64,000 nucleotides of DNA from an uncultured Roseibium sp. (GTDB taxonomy: Bacteria; Pseudomonadota; Alphaproteobacteria; Rhizobiales; Stappiaceae), in NCBI RefSeq assembly GCF_947494555.1, contig NZ_CANLVF010000003.1, positions 558,001 to 622,000 of the forward strand. Reading direction: 5' to 3'. The translations under genes and the position numbers were made by a program. Below, one piece after another: positions 9,206 through 16,914 of this stretch. Position 1 is the stretch's first letter; each line of letters starts with the position of its first letter. Below the pieces are notes generated by a model. The model worked only from the letters and a program-made list of their open reading frames with translations. It had not been told where the DNA came from and searched no databases.

Positions 9206-9246
9206 GCTACTATATTCGTAGCATACTTTGCTACGTTTTTCGTAGC
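9206..9246. promoter_or_regulatory. tandem palindromic operator for HxlR regulator
   Basis: Two copies of GCTAC-N7-GTAGC lie at 9206-9222 and 9230-9246. Their spacing is 24 bp, a little over two helical turns. They fill the space between the divergent exporter and the HxlR gene, so one dimer per palindrome could control both promoters. Confidence 0.75.
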
Positions 9247-9264
9247 AAGCAAAAAGGAGCAGGC

Positions 9265-9612
9265 ATGGCAGACAAGTCGTCGAAACCGGATGTCCCGCAA
9301 CCGGGCAAACCCGTGCGGGGCTCAAAGACGGGGCAGCCGATCATGGTGCTTTTCGATCTGATCGGCCGGCGCTGGTCGATGGGTATCCTGTGGAATCTCA
9401 GTGACGGAAATCGCACTTTCCGCGACCTTCAGGAAAGATGCGGGTCCGCATCTCCGAGCGTCCTGAACACACGCCTGAAGGAGTTGCGCGCTGCTGGTTT
9501 GATCTACAACGCGGAGAACGGCTATGCACTTACGGAAGACGGCCGTGAACTTTTCGTCCGGCTGGAGCCACTTGGAGACTGGGCCATGGACTGGGTCGAA
9601 AAGCTTCGGTGA
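9265..9612 (+). CDS. HxlR-family winged-helix regulator
   Basis: The 115-residue protein carries the HxlR winged helix: LFDLIGRRWSMGILWNL in the first half, FRDLQERCGSASPSVLNTR as recognition helix, then LKELRAAGLI and the wing. HxlR proteins are dimeric regulators that often respond to reactive electrophiles, quinones or aldehydes. The canonical leading cysteine near the first helix is not obvious here, so redox sensing is uncertain. The ATG at 9265 follows AAGGAGC; the upstream open frame overlaps the operator and is not used. It likely controls the divergent DMT exporter and itself through the tandem palindromes. Confidence 0.93.
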   Translation: MADKSSKPDVPQPGKPVRGSKTGQPIMVLFDLIGRRWSMGILWNLSDGNRTFRDLQERCGSASPSVLNTRLKELRAAGLIYNAENGYALTEDGRELFVRLEPLGDWAMDWVEKLR

Positions 9613-9970
9613 ACAGTATGAATTTTAAGACAGGCCGCTCGCTGCGTTAGACGTTTCCAGGCTTTTCAATTTTCAAGTAGACAAAAGCAAAGATCATGCT
9701 TGGCAGAATAAAACGTGAATTTCATATTATTTGCGATCGAGTTCGCGCTGCGAAAAGTAATAAATAAAAAAAATTTGAGAATGTTTCAGAAATGCCTTGT
9801 TCTGGACACTGTTTCAGATTAACGGGACAGCATCGATTTTGCATGACGAACTTTGTGACCGCGCTGCGATATGCGCTCTGAACGATCTTCCCTATCAACG
9901 TCGACCTAACCGCTGCAACTTGCCATGAGCACGTTGCGCACCTCTACTGACCGATTGAAAGGAAGTCGCA
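9613..9970. other. long AT-rich leader region of the cold-shock gene
   Basis: No gene is seen in these 358 bp. The stretch from about 9690 to 9790 is markedly AT-rich and includes an uninterrupted run of A residues near 9768. It fits a promoter plus the long structured leader typical of cspA-type genes, where RNA folding at low temperature favours translation. No terminator for the upstream HxlR gene was recognised. Confidence 0.5.
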
Positions 9971-10180
9971 ATGACCATCGGCACCGTTAAATTCTTCAAT
10001 ACAACCAAAGGCTTCGGCTTTATCCAGCCTGAAGACGGTTCAGCGGACGTGTTCGTCCATATTTCCGCAGTTGAACGCGCCGGCATTCGTTCGCTCGTCG
10101 AAGGCCAGAAGGTCAGCTTTGATGTTGTCCAGGATCGCCGTTCCGGCAAGTCTGCTGCTGACAACCTGCAGGAAGTCTAA
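9971..10180 (+). CDS. cspA: cold-shock protein (CspA family)
   Basis: The 69-residue OB-fold protein has both RNA-binding motifs: KGFGFIQP (RNP1) and VFVHISAV (RNP2). Csp proteins bind single-stranded RNA and DNA and melt RNA secondary structure during cold shock, stationary phase or stress. The length and motif order match the family completely. GAAAGGAAG precedes the ATG at 9971. Alphaproteobacteria carry several paralogues, so cold induction of this copy cannot be assumed. A strong terminator follows at 10240-10273. Confidence 0.97.
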   Translation: MTIGTVKFFNTTKGFGFIQPEDGSADVFVHISAVERAGIRSLVEGQKVSFDVVQDRRSGKSAADNLQEV

Positions 10181-10239
10181 AAACGTCTGGTTATCTCAAT
10201 CACTTTGCGCAAGTGGTTTGGGATAGCAGTCATTCGGGC

Positions 10240-10273
10240 AAAGGCCGGGAGCATTTCCCGGCCTTTCTTTTTT
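10240..10273 (+). terminator. rho-independent terminator of the cold-shock gene
   Basis: AAAGGCCGGGA (10240-10250), loop GCATT, then TCCCGGCCTTT (10256-10266) and CTTTTTT. It is a perfect 11-bp stem with a U-tract. Confidence 0.92.
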
Positions 10274-10295
10274 AGCCGCCACGAAAGGGACATGC

Positions 10296-10481
10296 ATGTC
10301 TTCCGATAAATCCATTCGGCCCAGACGAGAAACAGCCGAAAGCAAAGCAGAAACATCGAAGCGCATTTCACAGGAAATCACGATGGCGGAGACAGAAGTG
10401 CGCGATGCGAAGACCGCACGATTGCGGGCGGCCCGGCTTGCAATGCAGACAGGTCAGCCTGGCAAGACGCATTCCGGGTAA
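10296..10481 (+). CDS. small basic hypothetical protein
   Basis: The 61-residue protein starts at an ATG at 10296 behind AAAGGGA (10284-10290). It is rich in Lys, Arg, Glu and Ala, with no hydrophobic segment, and is probably a single helix: RRETAESKAETSKR, then KTARLRAARLAMQ. Similar short charged proteins are common after csp genes in alphaproteobacteria, though no function is known to me. It comes after a terminator, so it needs its own promoter or readthrough. The good ribosome site and protein-like composition support it; its size keeps the call moderate. Confidence 0.55.
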   Translation: MSSDKSIRPRRETAESKAETSKRISQEITMAETEVRDAKTARLRAARLAMQTGQPGKTHSG

Positions 10482-10570
10482 TCGAAACGGAAATTCAATT
10501 CCCGACGATAGTCATATCTCGTTTCTCAGGAAGCATAATAATCCGCAACTTCGGATTCTCAACGCGGTCA

Positions 10571-11737
10571 TCAGTCCTCTAGAATGACGTGCGGAACGAA
10601 ACGGGACAGATCCTGGGTGACGGGGTGGCGATCCTCGCGGATGCATATTCCCGACGCGAGACCGCCGATAATCCATGACCCGATCATTGAGTAGTCTTCT
10701 CCGATTTTCGGCGGCTCCTGGTATGCCTGAAGAATGTGCCCCTCCTGGCCGTAGTGACCCGGTGTCGACAACTCATTTCCTTCGACGCCGCGAACCGTAA
10801 TGTTAGCACCTTCCCGGCTGAAGAAGGGTTTGCGCACATGCGGCTCCTTCAATATGTCCGCGTTCGCATCCTCTTCGAAACAGGCCGGAAGGAGATTCGG
10901 ATGTCCCGGAAACATCTCCCAAAGCAACGGCAGGATCGCCTTGTTTGACAGGACCGCTTTCCAAGGGGGCTCAATCAGCCGCAAAGGCGCACCGGGCAGA
11001 AAGGGTCCGTATTCCTCGCGGAACATGTCCTCATAGGGGTAAAGCTTAAAAAGAGCGTCGATAACGAATTCGTCGTTGTCCGCGAAACGCCCCTGAGCGT
11101 CGGCACCAATCTCTTCTACTGCGACAAAATGCGGGTTGAGCCCGGCCTGTCTTGCACAGTCTTCCAGATACCTGACCGTAGCCCGGTCTTCATCCTGATC
11201 CTTGGATGAGGCGAAGTGAATGTGATAGCCGGGCGCAAACATGGCGGCGAAACGTTCGATCAGCCGATCCTGCACGGAATTGAACTGATCTGCTTCTTTC
11301 GGCAGGACACCGGCTGCAATCTGCTCTTCCAGCCACATCCATTGAAAGAACCCGGTCTCATAGAGAGCCGTCGGGGTGTCGGCGTTGAACTCCAAGAGCT
11401 TCGCAGGGCCCGTTCCGTCATAGAAGAAGTCAAACCGGCCGTAGAGCGAAGGCTCGGAGTTCACCCAGGAGCTGCGGATCCAATCGTGATATTGTGCGGG
11501 AATGGCCATTCTGCCGAGCAACCCGGTATCGTGGACGACGCGCTCGACCAGGTCGAGACACATGCGATAGAGATCCTGGGACGGATCCTCCAGATCCCGT
11601 TCGATTTCCTCCAGCGAAAACACGTACGCCCGGCTCTCGTCCCAATAGGGCGCGCCATACATGGTATGAAAGCCGAAACCGAGTTTTTCGGCCTGTTCTT
11701 TCCATCCTGGTCGTTCCGGAACCGATATCCGTTTCAT
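10571..11737 (-). CDS. yjfC: ATP-grasp glutathionylspermidine synthase-like protein (YjfC/YgiC type)
   Basis: The 388-residue protein has the YgiC/YjfC form of the glutathionylspermidine synthase ATP-grasp domain. Visible marks are YWDESRAYVF near residue 30, the core FDFFYDGTGPAKLLEFNADTP around 100-120, and KPFFSREGANI in the last third. The amidase half of E. coli Gsp is absent. Such proteins are thought to ligate an amine to a peptide or protein carboxylate, but the substrate of YjfC-type enzymes is not established. It ends the yjfI-yjfJ operon, 18 bp after the PspA-like gene. As in E. coli yjf clusters, it travels with the PspA paralogue, so it likely modifies something at the envelope. 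Confidence 0.9.
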   Translation of the reverse strand: MKRISVPERPGWKEQAEKLGFGFHTMYGAPYWDESRAYVFSLEEIERDLEDPSQDLYRMCLDLVERVVHDTGLLGRMAIPAQYHDWIRSSWVNSEPSLYGRFDFFYDGTGPAKLLEFNADTPTALYETGFFQWMWLEEQIAAGVLPKEADQFNSVQDRLIERFAAMFAPGYHIHFASSKDQDEDRATVRYLEDCARQAGLNPHFVAVEEIGADAQGRFADNDEFVIDALFKLYPYEDMFREEYGPFLPGAPLRLIEPPWKAVLSNKAILPLLWEMFPGHPNLLPACFEEDANADILKEPHVRKPFFSREGANITVRGVEGNELSTPGHYGQEGHILQAYQEPPKIGEDYSMIGSWIIGGLASGICIREDRHPVTQDLSRFVPHVILED

Positions 11738-11755
11738 CTGCAGGCGATCAGATCT

Positions 11756-12427
11756 TCAGAGTTTTTCAAGAAGCGCGGCGACGTCACTTCTGCCCGGGTT
11801 TTCGAGCGCCTTTATCTTGGCTTCCAGATCTGCACCACTTTCCAGCCGTGCCTCTTCATCGGCGGCCTCAAGCATGGCTTGCTGCTCGGCCTGCCGCTGC
11901 TCAAGGCGAGCCAGACTGTCAACCGCGCTGGCAAGCTTGCCGTCTGACGCCGACGTGTTGGTGGAGGCCGCCTTTTGAGCTTTGATCAACGCCTCATTGG
12001 CCTTGGCGCTCTCCATCTTGCGCTGGAGCGTTTCGATCTTGTTTTCCGACTGACGGATCGTGCTGTTCATCCGTTCCTCGGTCGCCTGGTACTGGTCGAA
12101 CAGTTGCTGATCGGCCTCAACCTTGTCACGCAGTTTGAGGACGCTCTTGATGATCTCGATGGCAAGCGGCTCATCGCCTTGTTGCTTGGCCGTTCTGGCG
12201 GCCTCGGTCCTGCGTTCGATCTCGCCCATCACTTCGGCGATGGATTTTTCCTTAAGCTTGCGATTGGCGGACATGCGCGCCTTCTCGTCCTTGGCGGCGG
12301 CGATTGCCTTCCTGGCTTCGCGCACTTCCTGCTCAAGTATCGTCATGAGATTGGCGTCCTGAACGGCTTCCCCGGCCTTGTTGGCGTGGCCCTTGAACGC
12401 GGTAATCAACTTGCCCCAAACACTCAT
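11756..12427 (-). CDS. yjfJ: PspA/IM30-family protein (YjfJ-like)
   Basis: The protein has about 223 residues. MSVWGKLITAFKGHANKAGE resembles the amphipathic N-terminus of PspA/Vipp1, and the remainder is a long coiled coil (about 25-190) rich in Lys, Glu, Gln and Ala. PspA-family proteins coat stressed inner membranes as ESCRT-III-like oligomers. The position between DUF2170 and an ATP-grasp gene identifies it as the YjfJ paralogue rather than classical PspA, and no pspF/B/C genes are nearby. A TTG start at 12448 is possible, but the ATG at 12427 matches the family start; its ribosome site is weak, suggesting coupling to yjfI 35 bp upstream. Confidence 0.92.
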   Translation of the reverse strand: MSVWGKLITAFKGHANKAGEAVQDANLMTILEQEVREARKAIAAAKDEKARMSANRKLKEKSIAEVMGEIERRTEAARTAKQQGDEPLAIEIIKSVLKLRDKVEADQQLFDQYQATEERMNSTIRQSENKIETLQRKMESAKANEALIKAQKAASTNTSASDGKLASAVDSLARLEQRQAEQQAMLEAADEEARLESGADLEAKIKALENPGRSDVAALLEKL

Positions 12428-12462
12428 GTCTCTGTTTTCCCGTTTCAATCCTTAGGCAGGCT

Positions 12463-12906
12463 TCAGGCCGCGTTCGTGCGCGGGCCGACATCCGCGGCCA
12501 ATTCAAGCGCACAGTTGGCGATCGTGCGCACCTCGGTCTCGACCGATTCCAGTGTGGAACGAACTGACATGGCGCCGAAAAGCTCGTAATATTCCTCGCC
12601 GTCGACATCATCGATCGACAGGGCGCAAAGCGGCAACAGCTTTTTGTGGTTTCGAAGCATCATCGCTTCGAATGCTGCCGGATCGTCCTGCATGGCACGT
12701 GGCCACAAGACGACCGAGGTGAGGATCTGCGTCTCGCCAAGGGTCATATAGAGGGTGATTTCGCCGGCCGACTGAAGCTGTACCTCAAGAACGTCGGACT
12801 GAACTTCGTTGACCGTGCAGCGGATCTCGTTTTCGCCGAATGAAGCGGACTTCTCGAGTGCCTCCTTCAGCTCATGTAATGACCAAGGGGTTTGACGCGC
12901 GCTCAT
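12463..12906 (-). CDS. yjfI: DUF2170 protein (YjfI-like)
   Basis: The 147-residue cytoplasmic protein matches DUF2170/YjfI in length and style: WSLHELKEALE at the start, a beta-rich centre, HKKLLPLCALSIDDVDGEE, then a C-terminal helix. No catalytic motif is known. It opens the operon with yjfJ and the ATP-grasp gene. GGAGG lies directly before the ATG at 12906. Family evidence comes mostly from constant co-occurrence with YjfJ. It is divergent from the channel gene, with about 160 bp between for both promoters. Confidence 0.88.
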   Translation of the reverse strand: MSARQTPWSLHELKEALEKSASFGENEIRCTVNEVQSDVLEVQLQSAGEITLYMTLGETQILTSVVLWPRAMQDDPAAFEAMMLRNHKKLLPLCALSIDDVDGEEYYELFGAMSVRSTLESVETEVRTIANCALELAADVGPRTNAA

Positions 12907-13067
12907 TCATTGGCCTCCAGTTGACGGCCGGGCCCAGAACCCAGCATCGAACAAGTAGAAGTGAAGCGTTACCGTTTCAAGCGATTTTTGGCATGCTACC
13001 GCGATTTGACAAGCTCGCCTGCTCTCGCCACATTACTCCGGCGATTCAACGGGGGAAGAATCCGTCC

Positions 13068-14123
13068 GTGCCAATTATACAATTACTCATTTCGCGGGTT
13101 TATCAGCACGTTATCGAGCTTAAGCTTTGGCTTCTTGCGACGCTGATCTGTGCCTATCTGTTCATCTCTTGGGTTCTGTTCATACTCGCAGGCGAGACCG
13201 GACTGACATCGAACCCGCTCACGTTCATCTATTTTGCCGCCACAACGGCCTCAACCGTCGGATACGGCGATCTGTCACCGGAAACCGATGCAGGCCGCAT
13301 GGTTGCAGCCTTCTGGTTTTTTCCCGGCGCACTGTTGATTTTCTCAGCCGTTCTTGGCCGCCTGACCGGCGTACTGGTGGAAGGAGTTAGGCGTATGGCC
13401 GACGGAAACGGAAACTACGAACGCGTGCAAAACGCGACTGTCATTGTCGGGTACCACCGGGACAAAACCCCGCTCATGGTGGAGAATCTGATCGCGGGAC
13501 AAGATGGCGACGACAAGATTATTCTGCTCGCGACATCCAAGAACGTCGACCTTCCTGAAGGCATCCGCCTGATCCGTGCGGACCGGCTCGACGCATTGCA
13601 ATCTCTCAAACGCGCCGCGATTTCAGGAGCACAGAAGGTTCTGGTTTATGCCGGGACCGATGCCGAGACGTTCAACACTTGTCTCGCCATTCGGGAACTG
13701 AACACAGACGTTCACATTGCCGCCTATTTCGAAGACCGGGACACGGCCCGGCGCGCCGGCAAGCTGGCGAACGTAGAGCCCGTCGTTTCGAACGCGTGTG
13801 AGTCGCTTGTCCGCGCGGCGCAGGATCCCGGCGCCGGCCAGATCCTCATGGCCTTGTCGACTGCAGGGTTCGGGGCGACAATCTACTCGGCGATCGTCGA
13901 AGCCGACGGCACAACAGGAACCGCATCGATCGAGGCTTCGTTGAGCAGGTCCAACGGCACCCTGATCGCGGTCAGGGTACCCGGCAACAAGGACTTTCTG
14001 TTCCGCCCCTTCCCGAACGAGCTGGCTTCAGGTGGGTCCATATATTATCTTAGCAACGAGCGACTGAGCGCGAGTGACATCTCCAATGGTCTGGAGGGGG
14101 CAAATGTTCGGATCACTGTTTAA
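13068..14123 (+). CDS. two-TM potassium channel with RCK/TrkA-N domain
   Basis: From a GTG at 13068 (GGGGGAAG upstream) the protein has 351 residues. Two membrane helices (about 12-34 and 75-95) flank a pore loop with the selectivity filter TTASTVGYGDLSP. A RCK/TrkA-N Rossmann domain follows from about 125 (NATVIVGYHRDK) and a C-terminal ligand-binding-like part ends the protein. It should be a K+ channel gated by a nucleotide or ion. An upstream open frame to 12840 would overlap the divergent yjfI gene, so it was not used; starts between 12990 and 13068 cannot be excluded. The last 20 bp overlap yjfK, which suggests translational coupling. Confidence 0.9.
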   Translation: MPIIQLLISRVYQHVIELKLWLLATLICAYLFISWVLFILAGETGLTSNPLTFIYFAATTASTVGYGDLSPETDAGRMVAAFWFFPGALLIFSAVLGRLTGVLVEGVRRMADGNGNYERVQNATVIVGYHRDKTPLMVENLIAGQDGDDKIILLATSKNVDLPEGIRLIRADRLDALQSLKRAAISGAQKVLVYAGTDAETFNTCLAIRELNTDVHIAAYFEDRDTARRAGKLANVEPVVSNACESLVRAAQDPGAGQILMALSTAGFGATIYSAIVEADGTTGTASIEASLSRSNGTLIAVRVPGNKDFLFRPFPNELASGGSIYYLSNERLSASDISNGLEGANVRITV

Positions 14124-14748
14124 GCGTTCAAAGGAATGGCAACCGCCTGAAATCCTCGGACTGACGATCGGACGTGGCATCACTTTCGACCCGATTGCGT
14201 TGCGCTTGCTTCCTGCCGAAAGCCTGTTGGAAAGACCGGACACCACACTGATGATCACCGCGCAGGGTCATTGTGACCTAGGCGAACAATCCCATATGCA
14301 CCGGTTTTATCCGGACGATGACCGGTTTCTCGTACAAATCCAGGGGGGCGATGGCGAAGCGGACACGCGTGTCGATGAGGTGATGCTCTGGTATTTTTTC
14401 GATGTTCAGTATCCCACCAGCGACACCGAGTGGAACAGGCTCAAGGACGCAATTCGCCAGACGACCTACACCGTGCCTCATGAAGGCACGGACTATCGTT
14501 TCGAACGCGCCTGGTTCGACACCTCTTCCACGCCGGAAGACCCGATGACATACTGGGAAGAAATCTGCGACGACCGCTCCGGAGGCGGACGGCGGCGTAT
14601 CTTTCAAACTGCGATGCTTTTTGCCCGGCCGCTTCAGGAAGGCCGGGATGAAATGCTTCTTGTCAATCTGGAAGAACCCGACAATGCGGAACGCAGTATC
14701 GCCTACATGATCGGTTTTCCGCTCGAACAACATAATTTTTCTGTCTAA
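14104..14748 (+). CDS. yjfK: DUF2491 protein (YjfK-like)
   Basis: This 214-residue soluble protein belongs to DUF2491/YjfK: MFGSLFKRSKEW at the start, LGLTIGRGITFDPIALRLL, then several beta-rich segments and a C-terminal MIGFPLEQHNF. The function is unknown. GGAGGGGG sits just before the ATG at 14104, inside the 3' end of the channel gene. It is followed 21 bp later by yjfL. In E. coli, yjfIJKLM-C is one cluster; here yjfK-L-M are downstream of a channel and run away from yjfI-J-C. Confidence 0.88.
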   Translation: MFGSLFKRSKEWQPPEILGLTIGRGITFDPIALRLLPAESLLERPDTTLMITAQGHCDLGEQSHMHRFYPDDDRFLVQIQGGDGEADTRVDEVMLWYFFDVQYPTSDTEWNRLKDAIRQTTYTVPHEGTDYRFERAWFDTSSTPEDPMTYWEEICDDRSGGGRRRIFQTAMLFARPLQEGRDEMLLVNLEEPDNAERSIAYMIGFPLEQHNFSV

Positions 14749-14769
14749 GTCCATTACCGGAGATCAACA

Positions 14770-15180
14770 ATGGCTGACCTACAGGCATCCCTAGCCGGCA
14801 TTATTCCCTTCATTGCCTATTTCGTTGCGGCAATTGCCATGTTGCTGATTTTCATGAAAATTTACACCGTCATGACACCCCATGACGAAATGGCCCTGAT
14901 CAAGGAAAACAACGTTGCGGCTTCGCTCGTTTTCAGCGCGGCGTTTTTCGGGTTTTCGTTGCCGTTGGCAAGCGCTGCCGCGAATTCGGTCAACATCATC
15001 GATTTTATTGTCTGGGGCATCATTGCCTGCGTCGCGCAATTGATTGCCTACCAGGTCTTCCGGCGTTTTTACCCGAAGATCACCTCGCGTATCGAGCAAG
15101 GTGAGATTGCCATCAGCACGAAGCTTGCCGCAATCTCCGTGACGGTTGGACTGCTCAACGCCGCCTGCATCACCTACTGA
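14770..15180 (+). CDS. yjfL: DUF350 membrane protein (YjfL-like)
   Basis: The 136-residue inner-membrane protein has four predicted helices (about 8-30, 52-72, 80-100, 112-132), the DUF350/YjfL layout. A conserved acidic loop, TPHDEMALIKENN, lies between helices 1 and 2. No activity is known for DUF350. CGGAG before the ATG and its place between yjfK and yjfM support it. It could be the membrane anchor for the cluster. Confidence 0.88.
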   Translation: MADLQASLAGIIPFIAYFVAAIAMLLIFMKIYTVMTPHDEMALIKENNVAASLVFSAAFFGFSLPLASAAANSVNIIDFIVWGIIACVAQLIAYQVFRRFYPKITSRIEQGEIAISTKLAAISVTVGLLNAACITY

Positions 15181-15271
15181 CCGATTTCGAATTGGCTAAC
15201 CCATGGACAATCCCATCGGTTCCTGAACTTTCCAATTTCATCAGACCGCACCTACGGTCGGGAGAATTTTC

Positions 15272-15835
15272 ATGAAGCGTTCCAAGTCAATCAAACTGGT
15301 GGTCATGGCAACGACATCCGTCACACTCGCCGGGTGCTCGCAGGAGCCTGACGTTGAAGGACGCGTTTACAAAAGCGAAACCGAATGTGTCGCCGACAGC
15401 TATGTCGCCGATGAAGTCTGCGCAACGGCTCTCGCAGCCGGTGCCGACATACACAAGGCCTCCGGGCCGCGATACGCCTCGCCGACGCTTTGCAGTGAAC
15501 AACATGGCAACAATGTCTGTGTCAGCGAATCGACGAACCAGGGCACCTACTACACACCGCGCCCATCCGGATATTTCCTGGCTGGAGCACTTACAGGCGC
15601 GTTGACCAATGAACTTCTGCGTTCGAACGTTCGGCCCGTTTATCCTGAGCGCGGAAGCAGCCGGTATTACACATCGCGCGGGTATTATGTCGGTAGCTAT
15701 GGCGGCGGCAGCTGGCGCACCTATAACGACGCCGTCAAGAGCCCTCCCAGCCCGGCGCGCGTTCAAACGCGCACGTCGATGGCATCGCGTGGCGGGTTTG
15801 GCAGCCGCTCAAGTTTCGGTTCCAGAGGCGGATAA
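15272..15835 (+). CDS. yjfM: DUF1190 lipoprotein (YjfM-like)
   Basis: The 187-residue precursor has a lipobox, SVTLAGC, with the lipidated cysteine at 22, so it should be membrane-anchored outside the cytoplasm. The middle has paired cysteines (TECVADSYV, EVCATAL, LCSEQHGNNVC), probably disulfide-forming. The last 60 residues are low-complexity, rich in Gly, Ser, Tyr and Arg, ending FGSRSSFGSRGG. This matches YjfM/DUF1190 proteins. CGGGAG precedes the ATG. It closes the channel-yjfKLM operon. Confidence 0.87.
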   Translation: MKRSKSIKLVVMATTSVTLAGCSQEPDVEGRVYKSETECVADSYVADEVCATALAAGADIHKASGPRYASPTLCSEQHGNNVCVSESTNQGTYYTPRPSGYFLAGALTGALTNELLRSNVRPVYPERGSSRYYTSRGYYVGSYGGGSWRTYNDAVKSPPSPARVQTRTSMASRGGFGSRSSFGSRGG

Positions 15836-15926
15836 CAACGGCGGGGGCGACGGCGTATCGCCAAAAGCAGTTTTTACTGCTTCGCGCCGAAGTCCCGCCA
15901 ATAGATCGAACAGAAGTGCCACGAAA

Positions 15927-16826
15927 TCAAAGCTTCTTCATCAGGTTCGCGATTTTCGTGCGAAACCAGATGTGAGCCGGATCGTTGTGCCTGCGCGGAT
16001 GCCAGAGCATATCGACAGAAAAACCCGGCACATCAAACGGCGGCGACCGGGCAATCGTTGTTTCGCTATAGAGCGACGCAAGACGCCTTGGAACAACGCA
16101 CAGCGCGTCTGACTGCGCGACCAGAGCCGGTGCCAGCAGGAAGCTGGGCAAAGACACGCTCACGTGCCGGCTTGCGCCCAGCCGGGAGAGCGCTTTATCC
16201 ACCGCCCCGACAAATCCGCCTCCCTCGGGCGAAATCAGGATATGGCGCGCGGCGCAAAACATCTCAAGCGTCAAATCCCGATCACCGAGAGGATGGCCTG
16301 AGCGCATGATGACGCAGAACGTTTCCGTCAGCGCGGTCCGCGACCTTGCATCCGGCAAGTTCATTCCGGTGACAAGAGCAAGCTCCGCAGCATCGCCTTC
16401 CATTGCATCCCACATGGACCTGGGTTCAAACGGCAAGAAGGCCAACCGCGCCATAGGGGCCGACGACCTCACCTGTTCTTCCAGCCGGTTCGCGACAATC
16501 GCATGAACATAGTCCGTTGCAATCAGGCCAAAGGTCTTGCGTGTTGTCGCCGCATCGAAAGCATTGTTTTCCCTGACGAGCGCATCGAGATCCTGAAGGT
16601 GTCTGCGCAGGTCACCCTGCAGTGCACGGGCCCGGCTTGTGGCAACCAGATGACGTCCGGAAGGTGTCAGAAGCGGATCGTTGAACAGGTATCGCAACCT
16701 CTTGAGCTGAGCTGACATGGCCGGTTGACTGATACCGAGGCGACCAGCTGCAACCGAAACACTCTCGTGCTCCAGCAACGCGTCCAAGGCCATGAGGAGC
16801 CCCAGGTCTCCCTGCTTCATATCCAT
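15927..16826 (-). CDS. LysR-family transcriptional regulator
   Basis: The protein has about 299 residues, with the LysR winged helix at 5-65 (SVAAGRLGISQPAMSAQLKR) and an effector domain from about 90. It is divergent from the oxidoreductase at 16915, the usual arrangement for a regulator and its target. Starts at 16862, 16844 and 16820 are also in frame; the ATG at 16826 keeps a normal distance before the first helix and avoids the TTGAAATTTCAA palindrome. The effector is unknown. No membrane or signal sequences are seen. Confidence 0.92.
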   Translation of the reverse strand: MDMKQGDLGLLMALDALLEHESVSVAAGRLGISQPAMSAQLKRLRYLFNDPLLTPSGRHLVATSRARALQGDLRRHLQDLDALVRENNAFDAATTRKTFGLIATDYVHAIVANRLEEQVRSSAPMARLAFLPFEPRSMWDAMEGDAAELALVTGMNLPDARSRTALTETFCVIMRSGHPLGDRDLTLEMFCAARHILISPEGGGFVGAVDKALSRLGASRHVSVSLPSFLLAPALVAQSDALCVVPRRLASLYSETTIARSPPFDVPGFSVDMLWHPRRHNDPAHIWFRTKIANLMKKL

Positions 16827-16850
16827 TTTAATTATGCCTGACATACAAAT

Positions 16851-16862
16851 TTGAAATTTCAA
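16851..16862. promoter_or_regulatory. LysR-type palindrome in divergent promoter region
   Basis: TTGAAATTTCAA is a perfect 12-bp palindrome in an AT-rich stretch between the divergent LysR and reductase genes. LysR proteins commonly bind such T-N11-A dyads. It is a candidate on position only. Confidence 0.5.
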
Positions 16863-16914
16863 TTATGAAAGGATCTCCGCCAAATACAAGCCAGCACCAA
16901 CAAAGGAGATGGTC

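Noticed and set aside
13006..13034. TTGACA followed after 17 bp by CACATT, as promoter of the channel gene
   Set aside because: The -35 is perfect, but the -10 hexamer is poor; not strong enough to report as a promoter.
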